DNA from: Sinotaia quadrata
Lineage: Eukaryota > Mollusca > Gastropoda > Architaenioglossa > Viviparidae
Direction: 5' to 3'
Length of the DNA: 64,000 bases
Assembly: GCA_028829895.1 (NCBI GenBank)
Contig: CM054178.1
Span: forward strand, 25,908,201 to 25,972,200
The notes under the pieces were generated by a model. That model saw only the letters and a program-made list of their open reading frames with translations, had not been told where the DNA came from and made no database searches. A program made the translations under genes and the position numbers. Below are positions 59,501 through 64,000 of this stretch, piece by piece. The number at the start of each line of letters is the position of its first letter. Within the stretch, counting starts at the first letter, position 1.

Positions 59501-60240
59501 GTGACACCTCTGGACATACTTCACTCGTTATAGTTATTATTTATTAATTAATAATGCATAACTATTTGCAAGTAACCGAGAATCTTAATTTATAGTTGTT
59601 AATAATTCCCCCACAAGACCAACGTGTCTCTCACTTGGCAGATTGTAAGGGTGTCATTACACAGTAACAATGTTTTACTGTCACTTAATGTTTCTGCAGG
59701 TGTAAACTTCATACTGAAGGAATAATAAAAATCCCTCTTTAATTTATGTTCAAAGAGCCCCACCCACTATTACTCCAACATAAGATTTTAATATATGTGC
59801 AAGAACGTTAATACATTTATGATTGAGAAGGCAGAGTCCCTGATAGCTCTCCTATTGTCCCACTTAAAGAAAGAAGGATGGCACACACCGATTTTGTGTG
59901 GACTTATAGACAGCTGAACAAGTTGACTGTTTTTCTGCTGAAAAGATGTCTGAACCACAGCACCCTTTTGCTCGGCTCAGTGGAGCAAAATGTTTTTTTT
60001 AAAATTAGATAAACTGTGGAATAAATTGTTAAATTGTCAGAGTAACCCGATCTTGGGCATTCCTTGTGATGGTATTTTTGTAAGTGTCAGAATTGGAAGT
60101 AAACAACCAGAGCTAAGAATATGCTAGAAATTGCTGATGTAATGCAAACTAGTTCAACTGTGTGAGTAGACTTTTATTATCCAATGGTTATGATTTATGA
60201 GAACGAGACCAACCAATGGGTTGAGGTAAACAAAATTAAC
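59501..60240. mobile_element. Interspersed repeat family, copy D (rearranged)
   Basis: 59501-59825 matches the 5' third of copies A and B in the plus orientation (starts GTGACACCTCTGGAC). 60030-60240 matches the 3' end but reversed, like the left end of copy C (GTCAGAGTAACCCGA). The 200 bases between are not family sequence. This is either an internally deleted and inverted copy or two separate fragments. Confidence 0.72.
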
Positions 60241-60660
60241 TGCCTTTCTTATAACATCTTTAAGCAGCTAGAAGTTTCGGGCCTTAAAGTTACCAGTGCA
60301 TTCAGAAACTGTTTTATTTAATCAACTGCTTTCTACTGTCAAGGCGTCACTCAGCGCGACTGCGGACGAGTCCACACCTGTCTATGAGTCTATCTTGTGA
60401 TAGACCAATGACGTCACTTATTAAGTGTAGACGTGTCTAAGTTGTGGATGTGAGTGGAGTGAATGTACAACTCGAAACCATCATTGATAGTTGCATTCAT
60501 TCATGCATGCATCACAGAGCTGAAAATTATACCAGATAAACAAAAGCAATACATATCTCACTCAAAAACAAAATAAATACCATAAACTAGATGCAAACAA
60601 CAAAAATCGATGAAATAAAACGCAGACGAAGCAGAAATCAAGTATACATTTCTAACACAA
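60241..60660. other. Non-repetitive intergenic stretch
   Basis: No gene seen. It contains a perfect CRE palindrome TGACGTCA at 60409-60416 in a locally GC-richer segment (60340-60480). Confidence 0.5.
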
Positions 60661-60679
60661 CAATCAAAGCAACTAGCAC

Positions 60680-61125
60680 ACTAAACATGCCTAGAGGACA
60701 AATCAGGGGAGCAGACATGTACACATTAAACATGATTAAAAGGACAAAACTGGGAGCAGACATGTACACATTAAATATGACTAGAGGACAAATCTGGGGA
60801 GCAGACATGTACACACTAAACATGACTAGAGGACAAATCTGGGGAGCAGACATGTACACACTAAACACTATTAAAAGGACAAAACTGGGAGCAGACACGT
60901 ACACACTAAACATGACTAGACGACAAAACTGGGAGCAGACGTGAACACATTAAACATGATTAAAAGGACAAAACTGGGAGCAGACACGTACACACTAAAC
61001 ATGACTAGACGACAAAACTGGGAGCAGACACGTACACACTAAACATGACTAAAAGGACAAAACTGGGAGCAGACACGTACACACTAAACATGACTAAAAG
61101 GACAAAACTGGGAGGAGACATGCAC
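60680..61125. repeat. Minisatellite, about 45-bp unit, about 10 copies
   Basis: Units read 'ctaaacatgactagaggaca' then 'aatctggggagcagacatgta', with a second variant 'attaaaaggacaaaactggga'. Some units are 45 bp and so give in-frame MYTLNMTRGQIWGAD-type peptides, but the register is lost elsewhere. Not a gene. Confidence 0.93.
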
Positions 61126-62045
61126 ACATTACTAATAGCCACACAAGAATTGCATTAAAGCGCCGTGACCTTTATACTTTCATGAAAACGAATAGTGATC
61201 CAGCACCTTTAAAGTACAAATCAATCAAAATGAAAAAAAAAATGAATTGTATGTTGTTCCTACGATTTATATTATTTTTTATCACAATGCGATGATCTTT
61301 AGTGGTAGTAGAATTAAAAACACATGCATACTGCTCTGTTTTTATATATATTCATGCATTGACATAGAGAAAAGATACAATAGGCAGGGTAATCTTTCCT
61401 TATATCGAAATAGACTGCAAAAATTTAACGTTCTCTATCATTTCCTTACAACATGCTCTGTATAATAAAAACGCATTACACATGCTTATAAAAATGCGTA
61501 CAAAGAGTGTCCTTGATGTAATGTAAATTGTCACTTGGATATAAAAATATTGTTTGCTAAAGAAAAGTACATTGTAGATAAGAAGTTGAACACAGCCTCA
61601 AATGTATAAGTGAAGGTAGACTCATACATTCGTCATATATGTTTATGCAAAAGTCATATATCCAATAAATAAGATTTAATTTATTATTTAAAACGTCATT
61701 TCATTACTGTGCCCAAGCTCGGAGGGGTTAAACGGATAGAAAACACTAGCGGATCGCTGGTGACTATAAATCTATTATTAATACATGATATAAAAGTGAC
61801 AAGCGTGCGATTTTAAGTACTAAAACTAAAATAAATGAAATCAAACGAAAAATAATACATACCAGATAATAGTTCATAAACACAGTGTAAGATAACTTCT
61901 AAAATACATATTAAAAATAGACACTCTCTAAAAATAGATTACTAAGAAGCAGTTCTCTAAGGTATAATCTACGAAAAAAAAACTCGTCAGAAAGTGGCTC
62001 CGTGTATCTAATTTGAAATACAAATGGCTGCGGTCTTGTTTTTTT
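61126..62045. other. Probable dynein 3'UTR and downstream DNA
   Basis: No coding evidence. On the minus strand an AATAAA lies at 61680-61685, about 450 bases past the dynein stop, and is a possible polyadenylation signal. Confidence 0.4.
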
Positions 62046-62080
62046 CGCGACTATTTATCGAGCTGGCAGAGACAATGGCA
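62046..62080 (-). repeat. Decayed copy of the dynein last-exon 3' edge
   Basis: The segment 'cgactatttatcgagctggc' plus 'agagaca' repeats, with changes, the true 3' edge of the coding region at 62129-62155 ('cgactaattatcgagttggc' plus 'agagaca'). It lies about 83 bases past the stop codon. Confidence 0.8.
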
Positions 62081-62131
62081 CGCCATATCTATTTTGCAAT
62101 ACTGTTGCCTGTTTTCATGGTTTCTTTTCGA

Positions 62132-63026
62132 CTAATTATCGAGTTGGCAGAGACACGCACAACCCCGCTTTATCCAGTGCTGCACCGTGTTCTCAGTCGC
62201 TAGCAGGATGGGTAAGACAAAGTTCGTGGAGTGACCAGTGGTCGACAGGACACCTTTGCGCTCGCTGGTTTTGTATACTGGACACTTGTAACGTTTGTCC
62301 GAGTAATCGATTTCGTCCATCATGCTCGGCTGGATCCATATGACTGGGACCGGCTCGTTCAGGATCTTAGGCAGCTGTTCACTGAGCAGGCCTCTGGTGA
62401 GAAAAAAGAAATGAACAGCTGGTCACTGAGTAGACCTCTGATATATATATATAATAGAAATGATCAGCTGTTAAGTGAGTAAACCTGTGAGGCAATAAAA
62501 CATCATCTGGTCACTGGTGAGAAAAAGAAACGATTAGCTGTTCAGTGAGTAGACGTCTTGTGATGAAAATATATTAAAATTAAATAATACATTTTGTAGG
62601 ATTTTTATAGGATTAAAAACGAACTGCTGCTGTCTATAAAATTAAATAATACATTTTGTAGGATTTTTATAGGATTAAAAACAAGAAGAAAAATGAACTG
62701 TTACTGTCTATAAAATACGTAATTAATCTACGATGTAAGACGATATACGAAAGATACATATATTCCTTTTGTAACTCACATACATTCACATTCACACTTG
62801 CACTCATACATTCGACACACACTCGCTGAATGTATCCACACTTAAGCACGCGCAGGCATACATACACCCACGAGTACAACATATACACATACAAATGGCC
62901 ACGCCTACTGAAGGGCACACACGCTCTTACATTCACTGTTAATGTAAAACTAAAAGGTATAATTAGCGACTTGCACTTCTCGGTCATGTTATGTGCCATC
63001 TAGGAAGAGTCTCCACCACACACACG

Positions 63027-63072
<46 letters not shown>

Positions 63073-63853
63073 CACACACACGCACACACACACACACAAT
63101 TACACATATAAAACATACAGATAGACACACACACACAACTCACACAGTTTCTGTAGAATTTAAAGATAGAATTAATTAGTGGCTCACATCTTTCTCTGTC
63201 GTAATTTGTACCATCTAGGAAGAGTCCTCATCATACACATACATACATAAATACTTACAAATATACACATACATTCACATACATACATACATAAATACTT
63301 ACATATACGCATACACTCACACACATACATACATAAATACCTACAAATATGTAAACATACACTCACACATATACATACATAAATACATTCATATATGCAT
63401 ACACTCACGCACATACATACATAAATACTTACAAATAAGAAAGCATACACTCACACATACCAACATAAATATTTAAATATACTCAAACACTCACATACAT
63501 ACATACATACATACATAAAATACTTATAAATACACATACACTCACACACATACATAAATACTTACAAATATACATGTACACTCACATACATACATAATAC
63601 TTACATATACACACATACACTCACACACACACACACATCTATATATATACACTCACAACCCCCTCACACCAATTAAATACGCATGCACTCACACACAGAT
63701 GCACATACATACACTCCCTCACAAATATACAATGAAGAATTAAAGGTAGACTTAGGCTCGCCTTTCTCTGTCCCATCTTGCACCATCCAGGAAGAGTCCA
63801 TATATGTAGGCGCCATCTTCCGGTGCTTCGCCAATTGAATCAACGCGTAGTAC
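62132..63853 (-). CDS. Axonemal dynein heavy chain, C-terminal two exons (partial)
   Basis: Exons 63853-63762 and 62393-62132 join in phase to give the last 117 residues of a dynein heavy chain, the ATP-driven motor of cilia and flagella. The first exon codes [19 protein letters not shown]. The second codes [32 protein letters not shown] and [15 protein letters not shown], then [13 protein letters not shown] and the [11 protein letters not shown]...STTGHSTN ending mark axonemal chains of the DNAH1/3/7/12 type; I cannot choose among them. The rest of the gene (over 4000 residues) lies beyond the right edge. The intron starts with GC (AG|GCGAGC) rather than GT. The ending GCACLCQL differs from the usual GVALLCQL. 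Both exons have duplicated edge fragments in the intron. Confidence 0.95.
62371..62560 (-). repeat. Tandem copies of the dynein last-exon acceptor and 5' edge
   Basis: The genuine junction at 62371-62410 reads (plus strand) 'cagctgttcactgagcaggc' then 'ctctggtgagaaaaaag'. Diverged copies follow at about 62414-62440, 62461-62492 and 62503-62557, each with 'agctgt/gtcactgagtagacct'. The nearest copy keeps exon-like CTACTCAGTGACCAGCTGTT on the minus strand. Confidence 0.85.
62574..62690. repeat. 63-bp repeat, two copies, in the dynein intron
   Basis: 'aaaattaaataatacatttt' plus 'gtaggatttttataggatta' occurs at about 62574 and 62637 with almost no change. Confidence 0.9.
62960..63235 (-). repeat. 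Two decayed copies of the dynein penultimate-exon 3' edge, separated by CA repeats
   Basis: The genuine exon end and donor (63755-63805) contain, on plus, 'ggctcgcctttctctgtccc' and 'ccatccaggaagagtcc'. Copies lie at 63180-63232 ('ggctcacatctttctctgtc...ccatctaggaagagtcc') and 62965-63019 ('gcgacttgcacttctcggtc...ccatctaggaagagtc'). Each is followed by CA-rich DNA (63022-63110 and 63236 on). They code recognisable but altered GLFLDG remnants. Confidence 0.88.
63236..63720. repeat. CATACA/CACACA minisatellite in the dynein intron
   Basis: About nine to ten loose units of 45-60 bp with 'acatacatacataaatactt' and 'acaaatatacacatacactc'. Tyr/Cys-rich minus-strand frames here are artefacts. Confidence 0.92.
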
Positions 63854-63892
63854 CTGAGAAAGGGGAACAATTAAAAAAAAATCTTCGTGAAT

Positions 63893-64000
63893 GCGATACA
63901 ACTGACTCTGATGTATGAGAAAATGTTAAAAAATCCATGTTTTATCTTGATGAGCAAGTATGACTGATACAACTGACTCTGATGTATGAGAAAATTTTAA
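63893..64000. repeat. Tandem repeat of about 71 bp at the right edge
   Basis: 'gatacaactgactctgatgt' plus 'atgagaaaat' occurs at 63895 and again at 63966; the array is cut by the window edge. It lies in the next dynein intron. Confidence 0.85.

Noticed and set aside
60591..60944. 117-codon frame with MYTLNMTRGQIWGAD repeats
   Set aside because: It is the translation of a 45-bp minisatellite that loses register nearby.
62231..62482. 83-codon plus-strand frame
   Set aside because: It is the antisense of the dynein last exon, whose minus-strand match is decisive.
63673..63870. 65-codon minus-strand frame beginning [13 protein letters not shown]
   Set aside because: It overlaps the dynein exon in a different frame; the true frame codes [12 protein letters not shown].

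Overview
The window is animal nuclear DNA, most likely from a mollusc and probably a gastropod. The signs are an AT-rich composition, long introns with GT-AG splice sites, polyadenylation signals, an axonemal dynein gene, and a secreted PAN/apple plus C-type lectin protein of the kind common in gastropods. Nothing prokaryotic is visible. The species cannot be fixed from the sequence alone.

Four protein-coding genes can be rebuilt exon by exon, all with matching splice phases. (1) NAA10, the catalytic subunit of the N-terminal acetyltransferase NatA, lies on the minus strand at 2103-11905 in seven coding exons (176 aa). (2) A 12-helix organophosphate:phosphate antiporter of the SLC37 family lies on the plus strand at 13505-32148 in thirteen coding exons (427 aa). 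It is head-to-head with NAA10, with about 1.6 kb between the two start codons. (3) A PAN/apple-C-type lectin lies on the plus strand at 47932-50968 in three exons (248 aa). (4) The 3' end of an axonemal dynein heavy chain lies on the minus strand at 62132-63853. Only its last two exons are present and the gene continues past the right edge. A possible terminal exon of an unidentified gene lies at 59140-59228.

The rest is intron and intergenic DNA that is very rich in minisatellites and mobile-element debris. I found reverse-transcriptase or endonuclease fragments of at least two non-LTR retrotransposon types, a hAT transposase scrap, and a hAT-type MITE with a perfect 8-bp target duplication. 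There is also a 280-bp insertion flanked by an 11-bp direct repeat, and a 1.4-2 kb interspersed repeat family with four copies (one inverted, one rearranged).

The most unusual pattern is that many of the tandem repeats contain copies of real splice junctions. At NAA10 exon 6, SLC37 exons 3, 8 and 12, both edges of the last dynein exon and the 3' edge of the penultimate dynein exon, the exon edge and adjoining intron are duplicated once or many times. In two cases (45 bp in the SLC37 gene, 75 bp in NAA10) the duplicated acceptor is intact and in frame, so alternative splicing could insert 15 or 25 residues. Window-wide, this looks like recurrent tandem duplication at exon edges.
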